DNA of 36,547 bases, from positions 823,592-860,138 of the forward strand of contig BFEA01000570.1 of NCBI GenBank assembly GCA_003427395.1, read 5' to 3'. Made by a program: the position numbers and the translations under genes. Under the pieces are notes generated by a model that was not told the origin of the DNA, did not search any database, and was given only the letters and a program-made list of their open reading frames with translations. Origin of the DNA: Chara braunii. Taxonomy: Eukaryota; Streptophyta; Charophyceae; Charales; Characeae. Shown in pieces: positions 9,331-19,671 of this stretch. The stretch's first letter is position 1. The number at the start of each line of letters is the position of its first letter.

Positions 9331-9930
9331 CCTCCTAGTACGTAGTCAAGGGTTGAGGCTGGCATAGCAGTTCCTTAGTACGGGATGTCGGAGGTGTCAG
9401 GAAATACTGCATTTTACCGTGGGGCCGGAACGGGCTCCAGGGACATACGAGGGAACAGAGGATTGTCCGCTCTTACAGATTATCATACAACGCAGGGCTA
9501 ATAGATTCTCCAGGGGCAATAGATACAGTCCATGATACAGTCCATGATTCACAACTTTGGTTTGGCTATGCTCCTAGTACGTAGCTTAGGGTTGAGGGTG
9601 GCATAGCAGTTCCTTAGTACGGGACGTCGGGGGTGTCAGGAGATTCTGCACCTTACCTTGGGGCCGGAACGGGCTCCAGGGATATACGAGGGAACGGGAG
9701 ATCCCCAGCTCTCTCTACCATCAATCGTCAACACAATAGAACACTGTAGTAATACACACAGGACTCAGGGTTGGCTATCCGCCTAGTACGTAGCATAGGG
9801 TTGAGGCTGGCATAGCAGTTCCTGAGTACGGGATGTCGGGGGTGTCAGAAGATACTGCACCTTACCGCGGGGCCGGAACGGGCTCCCGGGACACACGAGG
9901 GACGGGGGATTCCCAGCTCTCTATCATCAC
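9331..9930. repeat. Three-copy tandem repeat, periods 239 and 209 bp
   Basis: A core of about 130 bp begins CCTAGTACGTAG and contains CATAGCAGTTCC, AGTACGGGATGTCGG and GGGGCCGGAACGGGCTCC. Copies start near 9332, 9571 and 9780. Copies differ at scattered positions and in spacer length. It was compared by eye with plant 5S rDNA and does not match. No open frame runs through it. It may be a satellite remnant or part of an unidentified element. Confidence 0.85.
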
Positions 9931-10321
9931 CATACAACTGTGCTAGATGGGAGCCACTGTGCACCGTCATGAAGACCTGCAGTAGCATGTTCATACCTAG
10001 TTCCCAAAGTCCCCGTGCAATCGGGCTTGCACGGCGTCTGCTTCAAGATGAACCAGGGCTGAGCAGGGGGGGTACGTCTCTCTGCTTAGCCCGGATGCCT
10101 AAGACCGCTGTCTGGTCAGGTCACCCCGCCAAGATGGTGATGGGTGGTCCCAGGTGGTTAACACGGGTAGGACAGGGGGGGTGGGGGTGCGCGAGGGGAA
10201 AAAAGATGAGAGGAAGGGTGGATGGGGTCGTCAGAGGGGTTCAGATGGACAATTGAGTGGCTAAGTACTGGGGGTGACTATCATCACTCTAGTATCCCAC
10301 CGCTACAACAACCTGGACTTT

Positions 10322-10322
<1 letters not shown>
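9931..10322. other. Unassigned, no gene seen
   Basis: The sequence is G-rich with one 95-codon frame (9969-10256) of arbitrary composition that I do not consider a gene. Confidence 0.35.

Positions 10323-10358
<36 letters not shown>
10323..10358. repeat. Poly(G) tract, 36 bases
   Basis: An uninterrupted run of 36 G is followed by CGGCGGG. It could form G-quadruplex structures. Its length in a short-read assembly should not be trusted. Confidence 0.95.
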
Positions 10359-10470
10359 CGGCGGGAAGCTCTTAAAAAGCTCAATCTTGAGGAGGGAATG
10401 GAGGGTGGTAGGATGAGTTAGTGGGGATGGTTTCTCGTTTTTTAATGCAAAACCTGCTGTTTATACTCAG

Positions 10471-10519
10471 AGGGATGCTGGACCCGCTTTCCAGCAAAAG
10501 GAAAAAAAAAAAAAAAAAA
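10471..10519 (+). mobile_element. Poly(A) retroposon tail module, internally deleted copy
   Basis: GGGATGCTGGACCCGCTTTC then CAGC runs almost directly into an A-rich tail (10502-10519). It matches the 5' portion of the module seen intact at 36404-36547. The middle 90 bp is missing. Confidence 0.7.
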
Positions 10520-10889
10520 AGAAGGATGGGCATGACAAAGAAGGAAAAAAAGGACAAAGAAGAAGAAGGATATGTGTGCAACAGGTGGCCATGCCATAAG
10601 CCTGGATGGTACACACATGCAACTGGTATAGGTTTGCACCACGGCGGTGGTGCAAGAGCAAGGCTGTACCAGCCCCTCATCACCGTGATGGGGGGTGGGC
10701 AGGCATTGCCGATGGGGGAAACTGGCGGTGCTAGTGCCGAGCACTACGGCCACTCGCTGCACCTCGCCCTAACCCCCCACCCCCCAACCCCCAACCCTAC
10801 ATTAGCGGTGTCTAATGGCCAATATCGCTGCTGCATAGCAACCAACAATATTGGCCAAGGTCCTGCCAATGCTGGGCGGCTGGGGGCCC
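10520..10889. other. Unassigned, with one small hairpin
   Basis: GGCCAATAT near 10816 and ATATTGGCC near 10848 can pair across about 23 bases. CACGGCGGTGGTGCAAG and a C-rich run CCCCCCACCCCCCAACC near 10770 are the other notable strings. No gene is seen. Confidence 0.4.
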
Positions 10890-11005
10890 AATGGGTTATC
10901 TCTAGTTGGTAGAACACCAAGCATGCTCAGGCACGTATGTGAGGCCAATGGGAATTGAGCCCACGACCTCCTGAATGCAACTTTTGTGCCTTACCAGGTT
11001 GGTTG
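10890..11005 (-). mobile_element. tRNA-derived SINE, family 2, copy 1
   Basis: On the minus strand it carries GGTCGTGGGCTCAATTCCC, a B-box-like stretch, followed by GGCCTCACATACGTGCC and GCATGCTTGGTG. The same order of blocks occurs at 18.6 and 28.8 kb, always on the minus strand of this window. Beyond its head lies a 62-bp block (10.99-11.06 kb) that is inverted relative to a block at 26.05 kb. Confidence 0.65.
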
Positions 11006-11704
11006 GTGTTCCCCGTACTATATAAATAGAGTAGCGAGAGGATGAGATAGATGAGGGAAAAAATATACATAGAGAGATTGAGAGAAGAATATAAGATTAG
11101 TTAATAAAATAAAATAAAAGTGATGCAGATGATGAGCTGGAATCCTGCTGAAGTCAGATACAGCACTGTCAGGGGTTCCCCTTAAAAAACAAATAAAAAA
11201 ATTAGAAAGGAAGATTAAAAAAAGAGAGAAATTGTTGAGTAGCTTCTGCATTTGGTTTCATGTGGTTCATTCCCTAGATTTCTGGACTGAATTTCGCTGC
11301 AATTGTGGTCAGCTACATGCAAGGGATCCCTTGTACTACTACACACCTACGGATATCTGGAGTTTCTTTAATTTGTGAAGGTTGTTAGCAGCATTCTGTG
11401 GTACCGATGCTTAAATCTGCCACCGTTCACCTCGATGGCAGTACGTGATGAAGCTGTTTTTCCTTTATTGTTTTTGTTGTTTTCATTATTATGAATAACA
11501 AAACTCAGCCTGCAGCTTGGGGGTGACTCCCAGGCTGTTCATGATGGAGTTTTTTTAAGCAAAGTTCGGAGACCTTGGTGATGATGCAGTTTTTCAAAGG
11601 TAACATCATCAAAGTCTGAGAGATCCAATGCATTGCCAGCCCATATGCATATATGCTCCATTGGTACCACCAGCCATTTTGCTCTAGAGGCCGAGCCCCG
11701 AAAG
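11006..11704. other. Unassigned, no gene seen
   Basis: The sequence is A/T-rich, with a repeated GGTGATGATGC motif near 11535 and 11577. No clear reading frame joins it to the gypsy fragment that follows. Confidence 0.4.
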
Positions 11705-12240
11705 TTTCGCCGGTATTGGCGTAGTGCTGCAGCCAGATGATGGTGATGGCTTACATCCGCTTGAGTACTACAGCAAACACATGCCCAGTCAAGAGGTAGC
11801 CACTTCCCGCTAGATGAGGGAGCTATATGCCTTGCGAGAGGTACTAGACCACAACAAACACTACCTCTTGGGTCGCCATTTCAAAGTGTTATCAGATCAT
11901 GACATCTTGAAATGGATAAAGACACAGAATAATTCATTTACTACATTGACCCGCTGGCTGCATGAGATTGATGTGTACGATTTTGAACTTAAGCACAAGA
12001 AAGGTTGCTACAGTTGCATTGGGCATGCTTTGTCTCGCCACCATCAGTACATGACTTGCCTTGTGCACTCCTACCACCTCAGAAAGAAATTGAAGGACGA
12101 ACTATTTGAGCAAACTGCCAAGGATCCGGATCTTAGTCCCCTCCTTGAGCACATCAAAGTTTATGCTAGCAGTCAACTTGATTTCCACGAGTGTGAAGGT
12201 CTAATCTTCCAACACTATGGAAAACACGACCGTCACAGAG
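11705..12240 (+). pseudogene. Ty3/gypsy-type retrotransposon RNase H fragment
   Basis: This is the RNase H end of a gypsy polyprotein, which degrades the RNA strand of the cDNA hybrid. Reading begins at GIGVVLQ and passes PLEYYSKHM. An in-frame TAG (11811-11813) breaks it, then RELYALREVLDHNKHYLLGR, the Asp-containing LSDHDILKWIKTQ, TRWLHEIDVYDFELKHKKG and HALSRHH follow. In active members the last block is DALSR, so a catalytic Asp has become His. The protein continues to FHECEGLIFQH, just short of the integrase zinc finger, and ends at a GA-rich tract. The N-terminal catalytic Asp and the whole reverse transcriptase are absent. It is a dead fragment, and no LTRs could be paired with it. Confidence 0.9.
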
Positions 12241-12275
12241 AGTGAGACAGAGAGAGAAAGAAAGAGAAAGAAAGA
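12241..12275. repeat. GA-rich simple sequence
   Basis: GAGACAGAGAGAGAAAG-type sequence abruptly terminates the gypsy fragment. Confidence 0.9.
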
Positions 12276-13272
12276 AATTGATATGTACCTATGTGTGTGA
12301 ACGGTCGACTATGGTGTTGACGCCATGCACGTTGGTTTTCGAGATGAAAGTGAGTCTGTTGCGTGAACACAACTGTAGGTAGGATGGTAGAGTAGAGTAG
12401 GCTTGGGCGTTGGGCGCCAGACAAAGAAGACCGACCTTGGATACTGTGTTGGTGGCCTATGGGCTTGAACATTGGCCCATTACTTCATTGTATGGCTCTA
12501 TTTAGATGGATTCCCGGTGCTATTGTGCTCTCTGCTTGTACCTGACTACTTGGACATCTGTGTGACTTTGCAATTTGGTTCAGTATATCGTTCTCACTTC
12601 TATTCCTTGCATATCTGTGTTCTAGATTTTATTTATTTTTTTTATTTTATTTTTTTTATCACCGATCATAGCGGTGAGTTGGTCGAAAATCCGATATGCC
12701 ACGGGTAAGTGGTGTTGTCCGCAGCCAATTGGGGTGACCAGGGTGTAGTGCACAACCAATCAAGTGAACCGACACCCTGCGCACCCAATGGAGTGAGACA
12801 GTGCGGTGCGTGGTTCATCTGGCATCATCTGACTGAAAGGGGACTGGGTGTGACTAACTGTTGCTGAAAAACATAGCGAGAACGATAAGTTCTATGAAAC
12901 TGTCTCGCTATAGGAGTGTTTTTTTTTGTGGGAATGTGGCCGTAAGGGAATCGACTCCGTGCAGTCTTTCCTTGCTTAATAGACCACCTGATATTGATAA
13001 AGGAGGTTCACAGTGGACTGAAGGATTGTGTGTGCAATTGGTCAAAATTCTCTGAAAATTGACAGCATCAACTAACTCTTGCCCTACAGTTGATTAGAGC
13101 CTGCATTTTCTCAAAGTCCTAAACTAACACAGTTTGGAGATCAGGTGGAAGACTTTTAAGATGTGGGGCACAGGTTACGTATGACCTACCCGCATGAGCT
13201 TAAAGACTTCCGAATGATCCAGGGCTTAAAGAAGCGTCGAAGACCGAGTTTGTCGAGAGAACTTGCGAGGGT
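12276..13272. other. Unassigned; includes three 30-bp repeats at 12725-12800
   Basis: CCAATTGGGGTGACC, CCAATCAAGTGAACC and CCAATGGAGTGAGAC begin at 12725, 12756 and 12785, a diverged 30-bp tandem repeat. T-rich runs occur near 12630-12660. This could be a non-coding or LTR part of a retrotransposon, but no matching second LTR is in view. Confidence 0.4.
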
Positions 13273-13583
13273 GATAGGAGGAGTGAGGCCCCAAGAGGCT
13301 TGCCCTATTGCCTAACTGCACAACTAAGAAAAAGTGGTGATGATAAGAGAAGCAAGGCTCTGAGAAGCCTACCTTATTGTCAACTAGTCGCGTGTCAACG
13401 CAAGTAAGCGATAGGAGGAGCGAAGCCTCGAGAGGCCTGTCCTATTGCCTAACTGCACGACTATGAGAAAGTGGTGGTGATAAGAGAAGCGAGGCTCCGA
13501 GAAGCCTGCCTTATTGTCCGCCAGCCGTGCTTCGACATCAAACAGTGATAGGAGAAGCGAGACCCTATGAGGTTTGCCCTATC
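13273..13583 (+). repeat. Array of five palindromic stem-loops, 68-69 bp spacing
   Basis: Five 37-38 bp imperfect palindromes start at 13273, 13342, 13410, 13479 and 13547. Odd units pair ATAGG with CCTAT. Even units pair ATAAG with CTTAT, so the G-C to A-T change is compensated on both sides of the stem. Inner stems (GCCTC with GAGGC, GGCT with AGCC, ACC with GGT) also covary. Spacers of about 31 bp alternate in type, giving a 137-bp higher-order period. A decayed sixth unit may lie at 13600-13630. No coding frame runs through it. Confidence 0.8.
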
Positions 13584-13842
13584 ATGACCAGACACCCAAT
13601 AAGATGAAGACCCCGTGTGATTTACCCTTCTATGACAACTTTTATGAAGATCCCGCAAAAGACTAACGAATTGACAAGATTTATTTTCTGATTCTACTGA
13701 GGTGGAGGTAGAAGGAATGTGGCCGTGTGACCTGTCCTGCTACCTTAACCTAGTGATTGATGTCAAATCTCATGATTCTACTTCGTATGAGATTAAAAAT
13801 ATTTTGTCTGTGTATGTCTGAAGGGGAAAGTTTTAGCGATGT

Positions 13843-13915
13843 TAGCTCTATATTTTTCTTCATTTAAACAACTATCTCTAGAAGCTGATCTGATAAGAAG
13901 TTAGTGAGGCTACCT
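13843..13915 (+). repeat. 73-bp direct repeat, left of assembly gap
   Basis: The 73 bases before the gap, from TAGCTCTATATTTTTC to GAGGCTACCT, are identical to the 73 bases after it. Confidence 0.95.
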
Positions 13916-14025
13916 NNNNNNNNNNNNNNNNNNNNNNNNNNNNNNNNNNNNNNNNNNNNNNNNNNNNNNNNNNNNNNNNNNNNNNNNNNNNNNNNNNNNN
14001 NNNNNNNNNNNNNNNNNNNNNNNNN
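13916..14025. other. Assembly gap, 110 N
   Basis: An N run lies between identical 73-bp flanks. This most likely marks an unmerged contig overlap, in which case the gap and one flank do not exist in the genome. Confidence 0.98.
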
Positions 14026-14098
14026 TAGCTCTATATTTTTCTTCATTTAAACAACTATCTCTAGAAGCTGATCTGATAAGAAGTTAGTGAGGCTACCT
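14026..14098 (+). repeat. 73-bp direct repeat, right of assembly gap
   Basis: It is an exact second copy of 13843-13915. Downstream sequence (AGAGGGAGTTATG) is new. Confidence 0.95.
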
Positions 14099-15360
14099 AG
14101 AGGGAGTTATGTCGATGTAGTATTATTCCCGACTAAAATGAACTTCAAATAGAGTCATGTCGATGGCAAGGAGGTGTTGAGACCGTGTTGACCTGTATGT
14201 GATTTCAGGTCACCTTTACTTTCAAGAGAACTCATTATGAGTCTATACGGGACTACATGCTGTTGCCTTATGGTAACAGGTTGGTTCGCCAACTCAGCCC
14301 TCACTCACCATCGACACCCACACTTTGCATCGACCTTTGCACTGAAAGGCATTTTTGAATTTTCGGGTCATTGTCTAAATGGTATGTGTTTGGTCAAAAG
14401 GGGTCTCTGAATGACTAAAGTCGGATAAGGATGAATGACTTAGTCGAAAAGAGGATGTCTTACTGAAAGGTTGGAAGTGTAAGTGTAATGTGGGTGAAAG
14501 TGAATAGAAGGTCGACTCCGTCAAAAATTGTGTAATGTGATTGACTCTTCTCTGCAGGTCAGTAAAACGACCAACCACGTACTATTCACGCAACATGCAT
14601 TGCCGAACTTATGCTTACCTGAGTCTCGACTCAGACACTTCATCAACACCTAACCTTTTGTACATTTGGTTTGGTTTTCAGACTTTACAAATTTCTTGAT
14701 GCTAAATGAATGAGGATAATTGGCAAGGCCAGAGAGCCTTATTTATGTCATTTTCTTTGAAAGGTCATGAGCCTACTTTTGTTTGTGATGTCTGTTCGAA
14801 AGGCCAAGAGCCTATGTTGCTTATCTTTCAAAAGTCGAAAGTTTGTTTATTCTGATGTTTGTGTAAAATGTAAAAGACATCTCCTTGTCTAATTATTCAG
14901 TCTCATTTTGTCTCCTATGTATGTGTGATATTGAAAAAAGGTTTTCATAAAAGATATATTGAATGAATTTAATTACTATGTAGGATAGGGTATATAACTT
15001 ACGAGCGATCCTTGATAATTCAAGTATTGAGGGGATCCTGCTTCAGAAAAAGAGAAAGGTTATGAGTCATACATATTAAAACTATTTATATTCAAAGCGT
15101 AAAATGCACGAATGTTCGCCAGTTGAGTCGACCTGATTTATAAGTCGGTCCGGAAAATCAGCGTCCCGACGCCCGACGCGTATACGGGTCAGTCTTAGGC
15201 GTTCAACCGCGTGTATGCCTATGCTACGACGATCGAGCAAACACCCTCGGTTGACTTACCTCTGCGATTGCAAGTAAAAACCTTCGCATGTGAGTCAGTA
15301 GCTCAGCAGGGATACGCCCACCTAAGGGATGGCGACAACTCCTACAGGTGGAGGTGAGTT
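14099..15360. other. Unassigned, no gene seen
   Basis: A/T-rich to mixed sequence. GGCCAGAGAGCC and AAAGGCCAAGAGCC-like motifs recur near 14727-14830, hinting at a diverged short repeat. No protein family is recognised. Confidence 0.35.
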
Positions 15361-15361
15361 G

Positions 15362-15406
15362 TACCTCGCGGGATCTCTGTCCTGTCGCAGAGAGCCGCGA
15401 GAGGTA
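15362..15406. other. Strong hairpin, 45 bp
   Basis: TACCTCGCGG then TCTCTG pairs with CAGAGA then CCGCGAG and GGTA around an 8-base loop (TCCTGTCG), with small bulges. No adjacent gene explains it. Confidence 0.6.
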
Positions 15407-16820
15407 TAGCTGGCGCGCACGGTCAGAGTTGGTCTTAGCTGAAACATTTCTAAAACTCCTGCGTGATGCGACTGTGAGCTCTGACACAAAAAAATACTTT
15501 ACGTTTGGGTGTGAGACCGCCGCGCCCGACAACGAGCAATCAAGGCGCGCAAACCTTCTACTCTCATACAATGGCCTTAGGACATGCAATGATTCGTCGA
15601 CACGCACATTCCTTACTTAGGCATTGGCGATCCCTGCTGCCACGCACCAACTTCCGTTCCACAACAATCATCACTCCGTCCACTTAGTCTCCATGCCAAC
15701 TCGCTCAGATTCTGCAGTTCGTTGCGACCATCAACACGAAGACTCATAAGACTGTAGTTAGCTTGTCAGGACTTTTCAACTTGCCGATCATCAAGTAATC
15801 TAGCCACTATTTCCCCGAAGTTGGCTGGTAGGTTGAGAGAGAGTTTTCCAGATGCAGTTGCGGATTTTATAGTTGTGAAGGGGGAAGTCGAAGACAGGAG
15901 AGAAGGTAGGCGAAGGGGTAGAAGAGAAAGGGAAGAGGGGAGGGATTAGTTGCCTTGGGAAAGTCATATCGATCCACACAAGTCACTTCACAGCCAATCA
16001 GATCGCGTCGTGAGGGGATTACTGCCTCCTTACATGTTACCGTCTAATGTCTCGAAGGATCGGGAAGGGGATTCATATAGCCTTCCTGTACGAGGACGAA
16101 GGCGGGAAAGGAGAGGGGGCAAAGAGCGGTACGGAGCAAGACCAAGATTCAAATAAAGGGAGGAAGAAGGAAGCGCAAAAAGAAGGAGATTGAAAACAAT
16201 TACGAGGTAAAGGAAGAACGTGCAAAGGAAGAAGGGTGAAGATAGTTTGGAATGTAGGAGGAGACGGGGGAAACTTGCACACATGGCGTCGACACAAAAA
16301 TGAAAAGGTGTCGAATCAGTTATGCCGCGTCCGATATTGGACGATCCCTGCTCCTATGACTAATTCTAGATTAAAAAAAAATCAAAAACAATATCCGTGG
16401 GGGAGATCAAGTGCGCAAATTTCTACACCTATTTTGATTCCTACAAAAAAAATCACAGTATTTTTTCCGGGCTGAATTTGGGGACGTCCATGCATAAGAA
16501 AAGATACATCACCGAGAAGTGCGCCCACAAATTTGGGAATTTCCAACTCCCGAACAAAATTCCTAGCGCGCTCGCTAAGGCGCACGTAATTCCTACATAA
16601 AGTTCATAGTTATTAAATAAAACAAAAATGATAAAAATCATGAGAAAACAAAAAAAATTCGGAGTAAAGAGGGCGGCCATTGGACTCATGCATTACCCGC
16701 CGACCAAAAAGGAGATACCCGAAAGCCCATTAATGGCTCAAAAAAAAAAGGTTGAAGAACACAGGGCTTCAAAAGTTAGTTAAAGTATAGGGGTTGAAAC
16801 GTCACACCCTGGGCATTCCC
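15407..16820. other. Unassigned, no gene seen
   Basis: It holds a purine-rich stretch near 15880-16240 and several short frames without domains. Confidence 0.35.
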
Positions 16821-16992
16821 AGTAGGCTGTGTGTCCAAAAATGGATTCAACGCGGGTTCCGCGTTGAAAAATTGAACGTGCGTTGAATTCGCGTTCAATC
16901 CCCGTTCAAATGCTCATTGGACGCGAATGAACGGGGCCCGCAATGATTTTGTTTTTGGGCTAAACATAATCCAAAATGTATATATATATATG

Positions 16993-17031
16993 TATGGGGT
17001 TGTAGGTATTTTCGAGGACTACAACCCCATA
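16993..17031. other. Perfect 13-bp stem hairpin
   Basis: TATGGGGTTGTAG pairs exactly with CTACAACCCCATA across a 13-base loop. The GGTTGTAG string recurs at 17196. It lies inside the candidate 2.84-kb DNA transposon. Confidence 0.75.
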
Positions 17032-17386
17032 TTTTTATTTTTATTTTTTGATGTTTGAATATATTTTAAAAAAATCAAAAACATAAACACAATGAAAAAA
17101 AAATTAAAAAAAAAATAAATGAGTGTTTTTTTTTTTGGGTTTCACAGAGATTTTTTAAGGGCTAAAAAAAGCAAAAAAAAACAAATAAAAAATATAGGGT
17201 TGTAGATCTTTCAAAGTTGCACAACAACATTTTTTTTTTTTTCTTTACTTTGTGTATTTTAAAAAAAATCAAAAAAAAAAAAAAAAAGGAAAAACAGACA
17301 CGCACACACGCACCGACACAGACACAGACACACAGTCAGACAGACACACAACACACACAAACACATAAACACACACACAGACACAC

Positions 17387-17388
<2 letters not shown>

Positions 17389-17466
<78 letters not shown>
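17389..17466. repeat. (CA)n microsatellite
   Basis: About 39 uninterrupted CA units sit within a broader CA-rich stretch from 17297 to 17515. Open frames here encode only Thr-His or Cys-Val repeats. Confidence 0.98.
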
Positions 17467-17471
<5 letters not shown>

Positions 17472-17519
17472 ACACTGTGACACACACAACACACAAACAC
17501 ACAAAAACGCACACAACTG

Positions 17520-18604
17520 GGGGCGGTGGGGGATGTGGGGGCAGATTTTGGGGGGTTGGGGGATGTGGGGGCAGGTTTCTCAGGGTTTGGCTGCAGTACT
17601 CACCAGATGTGCATGATGGGGTCTACGCATGCATGGCTTTCCTGAGAAGGTGGAAAACGCCCTGCCTCTGGAAGGGCAGTACAAAAAGGGGGGAAAAAAA
17701 AAAAACAATGATTTGGTCGTGATAGTGGTCAGGTACATTCTGGACAGTACGATTGTGAGTATCCCCTGTGCAGATGGCTTCCCCCATATCTTTCATGAAA
17801 GGTCAAAGGCCTTTGTTCATCATTGATCTGGATTTAGTTTTTTTTTTTTTTTTTTTGCTTGTCTTTTCAATGCCATCTACTGGCACGAGGTACAACACAT
17901 GAGTTTCCAGGAGGGAGATCCCACTAACGATGTATGTGGATTAGTGTTTAAGGTGTGTGACTATCAGGCATTGTGGATTTGGCAGGAAATCAACGGTAGC
18001 CTGTTTTTGCGAATTAAGCCTGGGAAAATAATGTTTTTTTTTGCTCTCCCATTGGTAGGTTTTCCTTTCGTTTTTGTTTTTGGGGTCCTATGGCTGTCCC
18101 AAACGTGCGTGAAATCACAGCCAATTTTCTTGGTTTGTGAAATCACACACGTTTCACTCACAGCGAAAGTAAGGACGAATGGCTTCATCGCTGGAAATTC
18201 ATTGTGGTTTGGGAGGTGTTTGGGAGGGTTAGATCCCCTCACCTACAACAAATGGTGAAAAAAGTTACTCTTGCCCTCCTTCGCCAAAGAGAATTTCTGT
18301 CAGAACAACCGAACAGCGAGCACTGCGGCCCATTTCAAGGAAGCCTCAGACTATTGTCAATGAACATGGTCCGTGTGCCCAGTCACATGCAGTCGTCTTG
18401 ACTGCCACAACCATGGTCAGTGAATCATACCCTGACATCTGACACCCCGCCTGGAGCAGACACCATCTGTGAGACGAGCACTTTCTTTTCCTTTTTTGCA
18501 GTTTTTTCTTCATTTGTTTGGTCATGAAATGTATTTTTGCGTTTATTTTCCCTATTTCACGCTGCCACCCACCTATCCCCCACTCGTCCCACACCCGTCA
18601 CACT
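17520..18604. other. Unassigned interior of the candidate DNA transposon
   Basis: A duplicated GGGGGATGTGGGGGCAG motif occurs at about 17529 and 17559. A 119-codon frame (17899-18258) has no recognisable domain. No transposase motif is seen. Confidence 0.35.
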
Positions 18605-18735
18605 AATCCAATGGTCTATCTCTAGGTGGCGGGCGCCAAGCATGCCCAGGAAGGTACATGAGGCCAATGGGGATTGAACCCACGACCTCCTGAATGCCAC
18701 TTGCGAGCCTTAGCAACTAAGTTAGGCCACTAGAT
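18605..18735 (-). mobile_element. tRNA-derived SINE, family 2, copy 2
   Basis: Minus-strand order is a degenerate A-box region (GGCCTAACTTAGTTGC), then GGAGGTCGTGGGTTCAATCC with the B-box, then GGCCTCATGTACC and GCATGCTTGGCGCC. It matches the 10.9 and 28.8 kb copies block for block. Confidence 0.7.
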
Positions 18736-18800
18736 GGTCCTTGGACCGTCCTGTGGCCTCTACAACACTCTGGGCTTTAAAAAAAAAACAAAAAAAACGG

Positions 18801-18995
18801 ATCTTCTGCTAGAACGTGGAATAATAAGCCGCCATATGTTTTGTATTTTGTGCATGTGGTGAGTAGAGACCCTCAGGGCCACTGCAAATGTGCAGAATTA
18901 TAATGAATCTTCTGCTAGAACGTGGAATAATGCGCCACCATATGTTTTGTCTTTTGTGCATGTGGTGAGTAGAGGCCCTTAGGGCCACTGCACGT
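18801..18995 (-). repeat. Two tandem copies of a GGGCCT-family MITE part, period 106 bp
   Basis: ATCTTCTGCTAGAACGTGG begins at 18801 and 18907. Both copies continue through CCATATGTTTTG, TTTTGTGCATGTGGTGAG and GGGCCACTGCA. On the minus strand this reads GGGCCTCTACTCACCAC followed by the same core as the 1601-1725 MITE. Confidence 0.65.
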
Positions 18996-19287
18996 ATTCC
19001 TAAGAAAAGAAAAATGAGAAAAACCAGACTAAAAATGAGAAAACAAAAGAAAAAACGGAAAAACAAAAGAAAAACAAGAGACGAAAGAAAAACGAGAAAA
19101 CAGAGAATTAGTGACCCATAACGGTTCTGCACAGAGTGCCACAGACCTGAATTCGAATCCAGACTATATATTTTCGACCCACCCAAACAGTCTTCGTCTA
19201 ATGTCCATCTCTGCTCCACAAAGGGTCCTTGGTAATCCGTAGGGGCCCTTCGGAAATGAGACTGGATGACTAGATTGGAGCATTTGT

Positions 19288-19442
19288 AAAAAAAAAAAAA
19301 AAAAAAAAAGGACATGCACCCACATGCACACGCATGTGGCTCACAGTCTTGGGGTGTGGGGTGGCCCCTTCTTTTTTCCCTCTGGCAGTTTGAAATTCGG
19401 GAGGGAGGGGCATGTTTGGCCACCCCACCCTGTTAGTAGGGG

Positions 19443-19479
<37 letters not shown>
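19288..19479. repeat. Poly(A) (22) to poly(T) (35) bounded segment
   Basis: An A run at 19288-19309 and a T run at 19445-19479 face each other across 135 bp. This could be two retroposon tails inserted in opposite orientation or a foldback. No tail-module sequence is recognisable beside them. Confidence 0.6.
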
Positions 19480-19671
19480 CCCTGTTTTCATTGTTTGGGC
19501 GTGTAGGGCCACGTGTCCGAGGCCCAACGCACCGGTTCCGTTTTTCAAAATTCAACGGAACACCCCCGTTTTCGCGTTAAACGCGATTTAACGGGGGCCC
19601 CCAGGCCCGTTGAACGGGTTCAACGACGTTCAATTTCGCCCGTTCTCCGTTCATCGAACACACAGCCAGTA

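Larger units (their letters stand above)
16825..19667. mobile_element. Candidate non-autonomous DNA transposon, 2.84 kb
   Basis: Inverted termini GGCTGTGTGTCC at 16825 and, on the minus strand, GGCTGTGTGTTC at 19667 bound the segment. AGTA directly flanks both ends (16821-16824 and 19668-19671), as a 4-bp target duplication would. About 120 bp inside each end is dense in GTTGAAC, CGTTGAA and GTTCAACG motifs, typical of subterminal transposase-binding arrays. The interior has no transposase and contains microsatellites, a family-2 SINE and other repeats. The alternative is two unrelated short elements in opposite orientation. Confidence 0.55.

Noticed and set aside
9331-9930. 5S rDNA array
   Set aside because: The repeat size is suggestive, but the core does not match the 5S rRNA sequence and internal promoter as I know them.
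13273-13583. CRISPR-like array of palindromic repeats with spacers of about 31 bp
   Set aside because: The repeats are not identical, spacers alternate and resemble each other, there are no cas genes, and the setting is eukaryotic.
15224-15607. 127-codon minus-strand frame as a gene
   Set aside because: It has no recognisable domain, overlaps a plus-strand frame of similar length and spans the hairpin at 15362-15406.
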